Origin: CAYNRE01 sp964399535
Lineage (GTDB): Bacteria > Planctomycetota > Planctomycetia > Pirellulales > CAYNRE01
DNA: 64,000 nt
Assembly (NCBI GenBank): GCA_964399535.1
Contig: CAYNRE010000058.1
Location: forward strand, 124,001 to 188,000
Direction: 5' to 3'
Below the pieces are notes generated by a model. The model saw nothing but the letters and a program-made list of their open reading frames with translations, made no database searches and had not been told where the DNA came from. This document shows positions 17,261 through 26,958 of the stretch, piece by piece. The position numbers were made by a program, and so were the translations under genes. The number at the start of each line of letters is the position of its first letter. The first letter of the stretch is position 1.

Positions 17261-18919
17261 ATGAGCAACGCGAACGCTTCTCGGTCGAACGCGAGCCGGG
17301 GTCGGTGGGCCAGAAGATACCGTGGGCCCTTGTGCGCCAACCGGTTTCCGCCGGGCGCGGCTGCGTTGGCCGTTCACTTGCCACGGGCCGTTCACTTGTC
17401 GCGAGCTCTCTGGTTGGCGCTGGCCGGTTGGTTGATGCTGGGCGTTGCAGCACCGGGCCAAGCACAGTCGCTGATCGACCCGGCGCTAAGCCTGACGACG
17501 TTTGCGTCCGGATTCGATCAGCCGACGGGCATGGCCTTCTTGGGAGCCGGGGGCGCCGCGCTGGTCATTGAAAAGGAAACCGGCCTGGTCAAGCTGGTTC
17601 AGGGCAACACGCAAACCAGCGTGCTCGACTTGCCGGTCAATAGCAGCAGCGAGCGCGGTTTGCTCGGCATTGCGATCGATCCGCAATTCTCCACGAACGG
17701 CCACACCTACTTGTACTACAGCCTGGCCGCGGGCGGCGCCGATGGCGGCAGTTGGCTCGAAAACCGTCTCTCGCGATTCACCTGGGACGGCAGTTCGCTG
17801 GCGGGGGAAGTGGTGCTCCGCAGTTGGGCCTTCGACCCGGCCCAGGGCAACGGCCCGAACCACGACGGAGGCCCGCTGCGGTTTGGCCCCGACGGGAATC
17901 TTTACGGCGTGGTCGGCGACTTGAACCGCGCGGGGATCGAGCAAAACAATACCGGCCCGCTGGCCGGTTCGTCGAACGCCGGCGGCATTTTTCGTTTGGA
18001 GCCCTCGGGCGCGATTCCCGCGAGTAACCCTTTCTTCGGTCAGGCCGACCCACTGCTACGACCCTGGTATGCCTACGGAGTGCGCAACTCGTTCGGATTG
18101 GCCTTTGATCCGGCCACGGGCGCGCTTTGGGACACGGAAAATGGCCCGTCGAGCTACGACGAAATCAACCGGGTGGACCCCGGTTTCAACAGCGGCTGGA
18201 CCACGCTGATGGGGCCCGACAGCCGCGACCCGCAGAGCGCGGCCGACCTGGCAATGCTGCCGGGTTCAGCCTACAGCGACCCGGAATTCTCCTGGCGCAC
18301 GCCGATCGCCGTGACCTCGCTGGCCTTCCTCGCCACATCGTCGGCCAACCAAACCCTGGGCGACGCCTTGCTCGTGGGAGACAACAACACGGGCCAGCTT
18401 TCTTTGTTTCGGTTGAATGCCGCCCGCGACGGGCTGGTACTCGAAGGGGGGCTGGCGGACCTGGTAGCCGACAATACGACGGAGCGGAACAGCTTGGTTT
18501 TCGGGACCGATTTCAGCGTGGTGACCGATATCCAGGTCGGTCCCGACGGGGGAATTTATGTGCTTTCGCTCGGCAACGGCGCCATCTATCGGATTGCTCC
18601 CACGGTGCTGCCCGTGGTGGGCGATGCCAACGCCGATCGCCAGGTGGGGGCTGCCGACTACGCCGTCTGGGCCGCCACCTTCGGAAACTCGGGAATTGCG
18701 CTGTCCGCCGATTGGGACCGCAATCTATCCGTGGGGGCGGCCGACTACGCGCTCTGGGCGGCCAACTTCGGCGCAGCTCCGAGCCCGGTTCCAGAGCCCG
18801 GCACGGCGCTGCTCGGGGGGCTGGGATTGGCGGGGCTGGCGGTAATCCGCGGCCGGCGCCGGGTGGTGAAAACGCCGGACCAATCGCGGCGGATTGCAGC
18901 GATTTCCCGGGGTTTGTAG
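17261..18919 (+). CDS. Sorbosone/glucose dehydrogenase-like PEP-CTERM protein with dockerin-like repeats
   Basis: A 552-residue secreted protein. An N-terminal signal/transmembrane segment lies near residues 40-70. A six-bladed PQQ-type beta-propeller of the glucose/sorbosone dehydrogenase family (GSDH) follows, with SSERGLLGIAIDPQF, GPNHDGGPLRFGPDGNLY and a blade near DTENGPSSYDEINRV. Next come two dockerin-type calcium repeats (DANADRQVGAADYAVWAA and its second copy near residues 475-500) and a PEP-CTERM tail, VPEPGTALLGG plus a helix and RGRRR. Whether it binds PQQ or is a carbohydrate-binding propeller is unclear. A strong site aaggag at 17247-17252 supports ATG 17261. Confidence 0.85.
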   Translation: MSNANASRSNASRGRWARRYRGPLCANRFPPGAAALAVHLPRAVHLSRALWLALAGWLMLGVAAPGQAQSLIDPALSLTTFASGFDQPTGMAFLGAGGAALVIEKETGLVKLVQGNTQTSVLDLPVNSSSERGLLGIAIDPQFSTNGHTYLYYSLAAGGADGGSWLENRLSRFTWDGSSLAGEVVLRSWAFDPAQGNGPNHDGGPLRFGPDGNLYGVVGDLNRAGIEQNNTGPLAGSSNAGGIFRLEPSGAIPASNPFFGQADPLLRPWYAYGVRNSFGLAFDPATGALWDTENGPSSYDEINRVDPGFNSGWTTLMGPDSRDPQSAADLAMLPGSAYSDPEFSWRTPIAVTSLAFLATSSANQTLGDALLVGDNNTGQLSLFRLNAARDGLVLEGGLADLVADNTTERNSLVFGTDFSVVTDIQVGPDGGIYVLSLGNGAIYRIAPTVLPVVGDANADRQVGAADYAVWAATFGNSGIALSADWDRNLSVGAADYALWAANFGAAPSPVPEPGTALLGGLGLAGLAVIRGRRRVVKTPDQSRRIAAISRGL

Positions 18920-18945
18920 GCCCTCGGCGGATATCCGCCTGGCCT
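18918..18945 (+). terminator. Putative rho-independent terminator
   Basis: An inverted repeat overlaps the stop codon of the propeller gene: outer arms aggcc/ggcct enclose the perfect 14-bp palindrome ggcggatatccgcc. A short T-run (cattttcc) follows about 12 bp later. The strong stem is clear; the T-tract is weak, so confidence is moderate. Confidence 0.5.
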
Positions 18946-19236
18946 CTGGGGGGTGCATTTTCCTTGCTGCCCAGCGGAGGGTCTGGCTAGGATAGCCTCT
19001 AGCGGCGAATCTTCGCTAACCGGAACAGTTTGCGCCGATTTTCTCCGCCCGCGCCTCGGGCCCTGGCTCGGCGTGGCATCGCTCAGGCCGTTGGCCGCGC
19101 GTGGGGTGAGTAGCGAGCCAGCGGCGGTGCGTCCCAGCCGGACCCGATGGGGGCCCTGGCCCCTGAGAACAGGGCAACCCAGCGTGGGCGTGCGCGCCGT
19201 GAGGCCGTTTTTCCCGATCTACGAGAGCAATCTTCG
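18920..19236. other. Intergenic region upstream of the giant secreted protein
   Basis: 317 bp hold the terminator-like hairpin at the left end, then GC-rich sequence leading to the giant gene. In-frame starts exist from 19147, but the conserved planctomycete head begins at 19237. No convincing promoter or regulatory repeat was found. Confidence 0.45.
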
Positions 19237-22200
19237 ATGAGTTGGACCTCTTGGTTTCGTCGCCGACGCACTGCCAAAAAGCCCGGTAACGCCCGGAGCC
19301 ACTACCGCCGTAGCCAGGCGGCCCCGCGCCGGCTGGCCGCGGGCGAGGGACTGGAGCGCCGCGAGCTGTTGACGATTACCGTTGAGTTTCAAACGGTGCT
19401 GGGCAATTTCCAGGTCGGGTTGTCGGATACCGTCGCCCCGGTGACGGTCAGCAACTTCCTGAACTATGTCACCAGCAACCGCTACGACGGCTCGTTCTTT
19501 CACCGTCAGGCCGACAACAGCCCGACCGAAAAATTCGTGATTCAAGGGGGTGGATTCACCTTCAACCCCACGAGCGGCCAGGCGGTCAACGTGATGACCG
19601 ATCCGCCCATCGTCAACGAATTCAACGTCTCGAACACCCGTGGCACGATTGCCATGGCCAAGCTGGGCGGCAATCCGGATTCGGCCACCAGCCAGTTCTT
19701 TTTCAATCTTTCGAACAACGGCTCGAATCTGGACAACCAGAACGGCGGCTTCACCGTGTTCGGCACCGTGCTGGGCGACGGCATGACCGTGGTCGATGCC
19801 CTCTCCAGCACGCCCAAGTTTAATTTCGGCGGCACCTTCTCCGAGCTTCCGCTCCGCAATTACACCTCGGGTAACAACGTTACGGCCGACAATCTGCTGT
19901 TCATCAACGACATTGTGCTCGTGGGCCCGGCCAACCCGATCGTTCTGCCCACGGCCGACTTGAGTACGACCAACGCCGATGTGCTGAATGTGCCCATCAC
20001 GGCACGCGACTACAACGGTGCCGGAACGACGCTGACTTACAGCCTGGATGCAGGCGCTCCGACTGGCGCCACGATCGACCCGCAAACCGGGCTGTTCAGT
20101 TGGCAGCCGAGCGCGGCCGATGTTGGCAAGCAGTTTTCGGTCACCGTGCGGGCCAGCAACAACCTGGGGACCCCGCTGTCGGATACCGACACCTTCGTCA
20201 TTACGGTAACCCAGGCCGGCGTTACCCCCGCGCCGGGCACGCCCGACCTGAACGCCGCGAGCGATACAGGGCGCTTGACGGACGACAACCTGACCAACCT
20301 GGACAACGGCGGTGCCAACCGCACGCTCAGCTTCACGGTGCCGAACACGGTGTCGGGAGCCACGGTGGGCATTTTTGCCAACGGCGAGCTGATCGGTACG
20401 GCCACGGCCGGCGCCAGCGGCACGACGGTCGTCACCACGGCCGGCAACCTGCTCCTGCCCGACGGGGTGTACCAGTTCACCGCCGCGCAGAAGCGGCCCG
20501 ACGAGTTGCAGTCGCCCGACTCGGCGGCGCTGAACGTTACGATCGACACCACGGCCCCCTTGGTTCCAGGCCAATTCGACCTGAGCTTTGGCGACGGCGG
20601 CGTGGCCGAAGCGGGGGCCCAAGGCGACCAAGCGGCCCGGGCCGGCCTGCTGCTGCCCGATGGCAAGTACCTGGTCGTGGGCCGTAACGGCACCTCGCCC
20701 AACCGCGATTTCGTCTTGGCCCGGTACCTGGCCAACGGCCAACTCGATACCAGTTTCAACACCACGGGGCTCTTCTTCAGCGGGTTTAGTTCGCCTCCGC
20801 CCGAGAACTTGCCGCAAGACGACGTGGCCTTTGCCGCGGCCGTTCAAGCCGACGGCAAGTATGTCGTGGCCGGCATGTCGGGCAACAACCTGCTGGTGGC
20901 CCGCTACCTGACCAACGGCCTGACCGACACCACGTTTGCAGGAGGGGGCGGCGCCCTGAATGGCGCGCTGGGAGCCACGAACCGCCCCTCGTCCGTGTCC
21001 ATTCTACCCGACGGCAAGATTCTAGTCGCGCTCACGGTCGACGGCGACTTCGCTCTCCTAAGGCTTACGGCCGACGGCGCGGTAGACACCACCTTTGCCA
21101 CCGAGGGCACGCTAACCACCAACTTTGGCGGAAGCGAGGAAGTGACTGCAATGCAGTTGCTGCCGGGTGGCAAGATTCTGCTGGCCGGGCACAGCGGCGA
21201 CTCGCTGGCACTGGCCCAGTACAACTCGGACGGTACCCCCGACCTGGCCTTCGACATCGATGGCAAGCTCCTGATTACCTTGCCGGTTGCCACCAGTCGG
21301 GCCGACGTGGTGCGGCTGGCCGACGGCAAGCTGCTGATTCTGGCCGGCCAGGCCGGCGGTGGCACCTTGCTGCGCCTGGCCGAAAACGGGCAGGCCGACT
21401 CCACCTTCGACGGCGACGGGCAACTGCCCCTGTCGCAGTTGGGGCTCGCCTTTTCCGCGCCCGCCCGGCTCGGTGTTTCCGCGGCTGGCGAAATCTTCGT
21501 CGGCGGAACCTTCAACTCCGACTTCCGGCTCGCCCGGCTTACTTCCAGCGGGCAACTCGACTCGCGATTCGGCAGCCTGGGCACGGTTACCGCCGACATC
21601 GGCCTGGCCCAAGACGATGGCGACCAGGTGGCCGACCTGGTGGTCAGCGCCGCGGGCGTTCCCACACTGGTCGGCACGACCGGAGGAGGCGCCTCGGGCA
21701 GCAATTTGGTGTTGGCCCGCTTCGTGGGCGGTTCCGGCATCGGGCTTGCGCTCGACGCCTTGAGCGACACGGGGGTTTCCAACAGCGACCGGATCACGCG
21801 CGACGCCACGCCCACCTTCCTGGTCGACGCGGGTGGCCAACGGTATGCCATCTTCCGGGGCAATACGCCGCTCGACCCGGTGTTCCAGAGCGAGCCTACC
21901 TTCACCGCCGAGGCCCAGCCCGAGGGGACGGCCAGCTACACGGTGTCGCTCGTCGACGACGCGGGCAACCTGAGCATTTCCAGTCAGCCGCTGACCGTTA
22001 CCTTCGACTACACGGCACCCAGGGTAACCGCGGTCCATGTCTCATCGAGCACCGGAACCCAGGCCGGCTTCGACATTACGGTCGGCTCGGGCGAACAACT
22101 GCGGACCGTGCCGGTGGCCTCGGTCGACCGGTTGCGGTTCCAGTTCAGCGAGCAGGTTGCGGCCGACGATGCCGACTTGACCCTCTCGGGTCAGCGTCAA

Positions 22201-25200
22201 GCCAGCTACGCCGCGGGAACGGTTGCGGGTGCGGCTGGACCCACCGGATGGCAGGCCACCTGGAGCCTGCCCGTGGTGCCCACGGCCGACCAACTGGTGC
22301 TGCATTTGGCCGGCACCGGCGGATCGCCCATTACCGACCTGGCGGGCAACGCGCTGGATGGTGAGTGGGACAACCCGACCAACCTGGCCGATGCTTCGAG
22401 CGATACGTTTCCCTCGGGCAATAACGCCGCCGGGGGCGATTTCTCGTTCGCCATCACCGTGCTCACCGGCGACGCGAATCGCGACCTGCGCGTCGACAGC
22501 CTCGATCAGGCCATTTGGCAGGCCAACCAGGGGGCGGCCAATCCCACCTTTGCGATGGGCGACTTCAACGGCGATGGGCAAGTAAACCAAGCCGATGAAA
22601 CCCTCCGGGCCAGCTTCCAGGGCATTAACCTCGACGTGCAGACCCCGGGCAGTATCAGCGGGGTGATCAGCAACGACGTGGACCGCGATGGCCAGCTTGA
22701 CCCGACCGACGAGCCGCTCGCTGGCTTTTTGGTATTTGTCGATCTAAATGGCAACGGCCAGCTCGACCAGGGGGAACCCAACCAGCTAACCGGCCTGGAT
22801 GGTTCTTTCTCGTTCACCGATCTGCTCCCGCTTAGCTACAACGTCCAGGTTCAACTGCCCGAGGGTTGGACCCCCACCCAGGGCCAGTCGAACCAGTCGA
22901 CGGTGCAGGTGCAGGCGGGCTCGACCGCCAACGTTTCCTTCGCCGCGATTTCTCCCAGCACGGCGCCGGCCGCCCCCGATTTGTTAGCCGCCAGCGATTC
23001 GGGGCAGCTCAACAACGACAACATCACCAACTTCAACGGCCGCGACGCGGGCCATGCCCTGCAGTTCTCGGTGACCGGCACGATCGTCGGGGCGACCGTC
23101 CAGATTCTGATCGATGGCCAGGTGGCCGCCGAGGCCGTGGCGACGAGCGACACCACGACGCTCACCACCAATACGCCGGTTCCCATTCCCGACGGCACCC
23201 ATGCCATTACGGCCCGCCAGGCCGCCTCCGGCGAATCGTTCTCCGACCCGTCGTCGGCCTTGTCGATTACTATCGATACCATCGCCCCGCTGCCGCAGGT
23301 TTCGGGCGGGGTGCTCGATCCTAGTTTCTCGGGCGACGGCCGGCTGATTCAGAGCTTGTCGGCCGCCGCCGAGCGGGCCGCGGGCATGGTGGTGCAACCC
23401 GATGGAAAGATCGTGGTGGCCGCCACGCTGACCACGGGTGAGGCGGCTTCCAGCTTTGTCGTTTACCGGTTCCTGGCCGACGGCACGCTCGACCCCGGCT
23501 TCGGCACGGGCGGGGTCGTGACCACGGTATTCGACCTGTCGCTCAACGAGGCGCGAGCCCTGGCCCTGGCCCCCGATGGCAAGATCGTGGTGGCGGGCAT
23601 GACCAAGACCGATCCGCTCTCGTTCGTGGCCGTGGCTCGCTACAACCCCGACGGCACGCTCGACAACAGTTTCGATACCGATGGCAAACGCACCTTCCCG
23701 TTGGAGAACCGGGGTGCCGGTGCCCGGGCGGTGAAGGTGATGAGCGACCAGCGCATCGTGGTGGTGGGCGATTTCGTTCGCAACAGCCAATCGGATTTCG
23801 GAGTAGTTCGGCTGCTGGAAAACGGCGCGCTCGATACCACCTTTGGCACCGACGGCCAGGTCTCACTCGAGACCACGCAGCAGGAGGTGGCCGCCGACGT
23901 CGAGGTGCTCTCCGACGGCAAGGTGCTGGTCACCGGGATCCAAGTCAGCGGCACTCAGGGCGACCCGAACCGGTTGGCCCTGTACCGGTTCCTGGCCAAC
24001 GGCGATCTGGATAACAGCTTCGGCACCGGCGGGCAGGTTTTCCGCTCGGTCGGCGTGGCGGGCACCCCCTCGGCCATGGCCGTCGACAGCGCCGGCCGCA
24101 TTCTGGTCGGTGGTATCATCTCCGACGGCGTGAACGGATCGTTTGCCCTGTTCCGGTTTCTGAGCGACGGCCAGGTCGACCAGGGGTTCGGCATTCTGGG
24201 CGTACGAAGCACCGCGTTCGACGGTGGCCAGGCCGTCATTCGCGATCTGGCCCTGCTCGGCGACGGCCGGATCGTGGCCGTCGGCTCGACAGGCTCGGCC
24301 AGCGCGGGGCAAGTGGCGCTGGCTCGCTACCTTGCCGATGGCCGTTTGGACGAGTCTTTTGGCAACGCCGGAACACACACCGTGAGCTTTGGCACCGCGG
24401 TCGACCAGGGAGGGAGCATTGCCCTGGATCCCATGGGCCGCCTGGTCGTGGCGGGCACCGCGGGCGAAACGGCCGGCAGCTCGCCCAAGGTGGGGCTCGC
24501 TCGGCTGCTGGATCCGCTCGACCCCGCACCCCTGCTCACCGCCGAAAGCGATACGGGCATCTCGTCGAGCGATCGCATTACCAACGACAATTTCCCAGAC
24601 TTCGCCCTCACCACCGGCGGACCATTTTTCCGCTTCTTCCGCGACGGCGCCCAGATCAGTGTGGATTATGCCTCGGGGGCGGTCTATACGGCCAACTCGC
24701 AGTTGGAAGGCACCTTTGCCTACCAGGTGCGGCCCATCGATCTGGCGGGCAACGCCGGCGCACTCTCGGCCGCCACGACCGTAACCTTCGACCTGACGGC
24801 GCCCACCGTTGCCGTCGACCCCGTTGCGCCCGACCCGCGCAGCACTCCGCTGAGCAGCGCGCAGATTCACTTCAGCGAGCCCGTGCTCGGGTTCGATGCC
24901 AGCGGGCTGGAGTTGACCCGCGACGGCGGCCCAAACCTGATCGGCGCCGGCCAGATGCTTACCTCGGGCAATCAACGAGATTTCGCGCTCGGGGGCCTGA
25001 CCCTGAGCACCGCGCAATCGGGCGACTACCAGATTCGCGTCCTCAACTCGACCGGCGTGACCGACGCGGCCGGCAATGCCCTGGCGGTCGAGGCGGTCGA
25101 AAACTTCACCGTCGAGGGACTAACCACGCTCGACCAAGGAGTGCTGGGGCTGGCGGTTCTTAGCGACCAGGGGCCCTCGGCCGCGGGCACTTACTACGCC

Positions 25201-26655
25201 CTGACGACCGTGCGGGCCGGGCTGCTTTCGATCGAAGCCGAGTTCTCGGCCGCCGGGGGCGATGTCGTGCTCGAGCTGTTCGATGCGCAATTCCAGTCGC
25301 TGGGCACCTCGTCGGCAACGCAGGACGGGCGCCAACGGATCGATCGCACGGTCGACCCCGGCCAGGTGTTCTTCGTCCGCCGGTTGGGCTCCAACCCCTC
25401 GGCCACGATCCGTATGGGCAACGTCTACACCGCCAGCGGCAACCAGCATTCGCTCTTCGGAACCGACGAGGCCAATGCCTTCAGCTTCGATGCCGGCGCC
25501 GCTGCGAGCGTCAGCGTCGACGGGCTGGCTTATTCGTTCGATCCCGGCAGCGGCGCGGTCATCACCATCATGGCGGGCGCCGGAACCGATACCCTCAACG
25601 CCCTGGGCACGGCGGCTCCCGAGCAGGCCGAACTCGGTCCCGGTTCCGGGTACCTTAAAGGCACCGGTTATCGCCTGAATTGGCAACAACTCGAGAATGC
25701 GACGCTCGACGCCGGTGGGGGACTGGACCAGGTTAAAGTGTCCGATTCCGACGGCGACGACCAGGGTTTGTTTATGGTTGCCGACCTGCTTATGAACGGC
25801 ACCAACTATGCGATGCGCGCCAGAAACTTTGAGCTGGTTGAAGTTCGGGCCGGGCAAGGCAACGACGCGATCATTCTGACCGGCAGCTCGCAGGCCGATC
25901 AGCTCACGGTTCGACCGAGCAACGCCACGCTGGCCGGCGCCGGCTACGTCCACCGCGCCATCGGGTTCGAAACCCTCGCGGCCGACGGCGGCGGAGGGGT
26001 GGATTCGGCGTACTTGTTTGATACCGCCGGCGACGACGAACTGATGCTCGGCGCCGACACGACCGTTTTGCTTTCGCCCCAAGGCAGCTACTCGGTCGAA
26101 AGCTTCGAGCAGGTTCGGGCCACCGCCACGACCGGATACGACCGGGTGGTGATGGATGGGACGGAAGCCGACGACATGTTCGTGGGCCAGGCCAACCAAT
26201 CGCAGATTAGCGGCGGTAACCTGATGCGCGTGGCGCGCGGCTTCGACGAGGTTCGTTCGGCCGGTGCCCAAGGAGCCGATCAGGCGGTGATGATGCGCCG
26301 GCTTCCGTCGGACTCGATCACAGCGGCCGGTGGAGCGATCACCCTCGCCGGCGCCGACTACTATGTGCGGGTCACCGGCTACGAAGAGATTCTGACTCCG
26401 CCCCCCGAGGGATCGCCCGCTTCGGCAAGCACCGTGTTCGCGTTACCGCCGAGCGACGCGACCGCTACGACAGGCGCTTTTTCGAACCCCACCACGTCGG
26501 TCGAAGCGCTCTCGCACGATACGCAAATGCGCTTGGCGGCGTTCCTGGCCTGGCTCGAACAGCGGCACCACTCCGACGCGCCCCAGGCAGCCCAGACGGA
26601 AGAGGCCACGTTCGATCTGGTGCACGCCGAGGGGCTCGACTGGCTCTTCGCGTAG
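19237..26655 (+). CDS. Giant secreted cyclophilin / delta-60 repeat protein
   Basis: A 2472-residue predicted extracellular protein. The head carries a basic stretch and the planctomycete motif LAAGEGLERRELLT. Residues ~46-230 are a cyclophilin-type peptidyl-prolyl isomerase domain (FFHRQADN, GTIAMAKLGGNPDSATSQFF). A cadherin/Ig-like domain follows. Then come an Ig-like module (~333-441), delta-60 repeats (~448-834; DGKILVAL-type cores), another Ig-like module (~838-924), a further domain, a dockerin pair (~1076-1128) and an SdrD-B-like domain (~1138-1234). The Ig/delta-60/Ig block then recurs (~1244-1850), and the tail has a prepeptidase-C-like segment (~1978-2068) and no sorting signal that I recognise. 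It probably serves the cell surface or adhesion. ATG 19237 follows cgagagcaatcttcg. Confidence 0.88.
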   Translation: MSWTSWFRRRRTAKKPGNARSHYRRSQAAPRRLAAGEGLERRELLTITVEFQTVLGNFQVGLSDTVAPVTVSNFLNYVTSNRYDGSFFHRQADNSPTEKFVIQGGGFTFNPTSGQAVNVMTDPPIVNEFNVSNTRGTIAMAKLGGNPDSATSQFFFNLSNNGSNLDNQNGGFTVFGTVLGDGMTVVDALSSTPKFNFGGTFSELPLRNYTSGNNVTADNLLFINDIVLVGPANPIVLPTADLSTTNADVLNVPITARDYNGAGTTLTYSLDAGAPTGATIDPQTGLFSWQPSAADVGKQFSVTVRASNNLGTPLSDTDTFVITVTQAGVTPAPGTPDLNAASDTGRLTDDNLTNLDNGGANRTLSFTVPNTVSGATVGIFANGELIGTATAGASGTTVVTTAGNLLLPDGVYQFTAAQKRPDELQSPDSAALNVTIDTTAPLVPGQFDLSFGDGGVAEAGAQGDQAARAGLLLPDGKYLVVGRNGTSPNRDFVLARYLANGQLDTSFNTTGLFFSGFSSPPPENLPQDDVAFAAAVQADGKYVVAGMSGNNLLVARYLTNGLTDTTFAGGGGALNGALGATNRPSSVSILPDGKILVALTVDGDFALLRLTADGAVDTTFATEGTLTTNFGGSEEVTAMQLLPGGKILLAGHSGDSLALAQYNSDGTPDLAFDIDGKLLITLPVATSRADVVRLADGKLLILAGQAGGGTLLRLAENGQADSTFDGDGQLPLSQLGLAFSAPARLGVSAAGEIFVGGTFNSDFRLARLTSSGQLDSRFGSLGTVTADIGLAQDDGDQVADLVVSAAGVPTLVGTTGGGASGSNLVLARFVGGSGIGLALDALSDTGVSNSDRITRDATPTFLVDAGGQRYAIFRGNTPLDPVFQSEPTFTAEAQPEGTASYTVSLVDDAGNLSISSQPLTVTFDYTAPRVTAVHVSSSTGTQAGFDITVGSGEQLRTVPVASVDRLRFQFSEQVAADDADLTLSGQRQASYAAGTVAGAAGPTGWQATWSLPVVPTADQLVLHLAGTGGSPITDLAGNALDGEWDNPTNLADASSDTFPSGNNAAGGDFSFAITVLTGDANRDLRVDSLDQAIWQANQGAANPTFAMGDFNGDGQVNQADETLRASFQGINLDVQTPGSISGVISNDVDRDGQLDPTDEPLAGFLVFVDLNGNGQLDQGEPNQLTGLDGSFSFTDLLPLSYNVQVQLPEGWTPTQGQSNQSTVQVQAGSTANVSFAAISPSTAPAAPDLLAASDSGQLNNDNITNFNGRDAGHALQFSVTGTIVGATVQILIDGQVAAEAVATSDTTTLTTNTPVPIPDGTHAITARQAASGESFSDPSSALSITIDTIAPLPQVSGGVLDPSFSGDGRLIQSLSAAAERAAGMVVQPDGKIVVAATLTTGEAASSFVVYRFLADGTLDPGFGTGGVVTTVFDLSLNEARALALAPDGKIVVAGMTKTDPLSFVAVARYNPDGTLDNSFDTDGKRTFPLENRGAGARAVKVMSDQRIVVVGDFVRNSQSDFGVVRLLENGALDTTFGTDGQVSLETTQQEVAADVEVLSDGKVLVTGIQVSGTQGDPNRLALYRFLANGDLDNSFGTGGQVFRSVGVAGTPSAMAVDSAGRILVGGIISDGVNGSFALFRFLSDGQVDQGFGILGVRSTAFDGGQAVIRDLALLGDGRIVAVGSTGSASAGQVALARYLADGRLDESFGNAGTHTVSFGTAVDQGGSIALDPMGRLVVAGTAGETAGSSPKVGLARLLDPLDPAPLLTAESDTGISSSDRITNDNFPDFALTTGGPFFRFFRDGAQISVDYASGAVYTANSQLEGTFAYQVRPIDLAGNAGALSAATTVTFDLTAPTVAVDPVAPDPRSTPLSSAQIHFSEPVLGFDASGLELTRDGGPNLIGAGQMLTSGNQRDFALGGLTLSTAQSGDYQIRVLNSTGVTDAAGNALAVEAVENFTVEGLTTLDQGVLGLAVLSDQGPSAAGTYYALTTVRAGLLSIEAEFSAAGGDVVLELFDAQFQSLGTSSATQDGRQRIDRTVDPGQVFFVRRLGSNPSATIRMGNVYTASGNQHSLFGTDEANAFSFDAGAAASVSVDGLAYSFDPGSGAVITIMAGAGTDTLNALGTAAPEQAELGPGSGYLKGTGYRLNWQQLENATLDAGGGLDQVKVSDSDGDDQGLFMVADLLMNGTNYAMRARNFELVEVRAGQGNDAIILTGSSQADQLTVRPSNATLAGAGYVHRAIGFETLAADGGGGVDSAYLFDTAGDDELMLGADTTVLLSPQGSYSVESFEQVRATATTGYDRVVMDGTEADDMFVGQANQSQISGGNLMRVARGFDEVRSAGAQGADQAVMMRRLPSDSITAAGGAITLAGADYYVRVTGYEEILTPPPEGSPASASTVFALPPSDATATTGAFSNPTTSVEALSHDTQMRLAAFLAWLEQRHHSDAPQAAQTEEATFDLVHAEGLDWLFA

Positions 26656-26958
26656 CGCCGACGCGGCGCCAGGACTGGCGGAACGTCGATCGACTTTCGG
26701 CAACGGCGCCTCGGGATAGGGAACCGGGCGCGGCATCTCGGTTGGGTCAGCCCCGGATGCGTAGCGATGCTTTGGTTACGGCGAGCCTCCATGTCTCACC
26801 GAGTTCGTCGTGAGGCGGCGCATGTTGGGCGTTGGCAAGGCGTGCGAGTGGTTCGACCGGAGGCGTGTTGGGTACACGCCGAGGACGAACCGCGAAGCAC
26901 GACGCGGCCCACCGTTTCAACTTTCGTCGCCGTAACAGGGCTTGGTGAGAAAAGCCGG
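26656..26958. other. Convergent intergenic region, no gene seen
   Basis: 303 bp separate two genes that converge. I expected terminators on both strands, but no clear stem followed by a T-run was found. A long frame runs through it opposite the glycosyltransferase gene, but it is antisense shadow. Confidence 0.45.

Noticed and set aside
14945..17461. 838-codon minus-strand frame opposite the penicillin acylase
   Set aside because: The sense strand has a signal peptide and catalytic motifs; the antisense frame has low complexity and no family motif.
20580..24500. Repeated DNA resembling a CRISPR array
   Set aside because: The repetition is protein-level delta-60 repeats with codon-level variation, not identical direct repeats with unique spacers.
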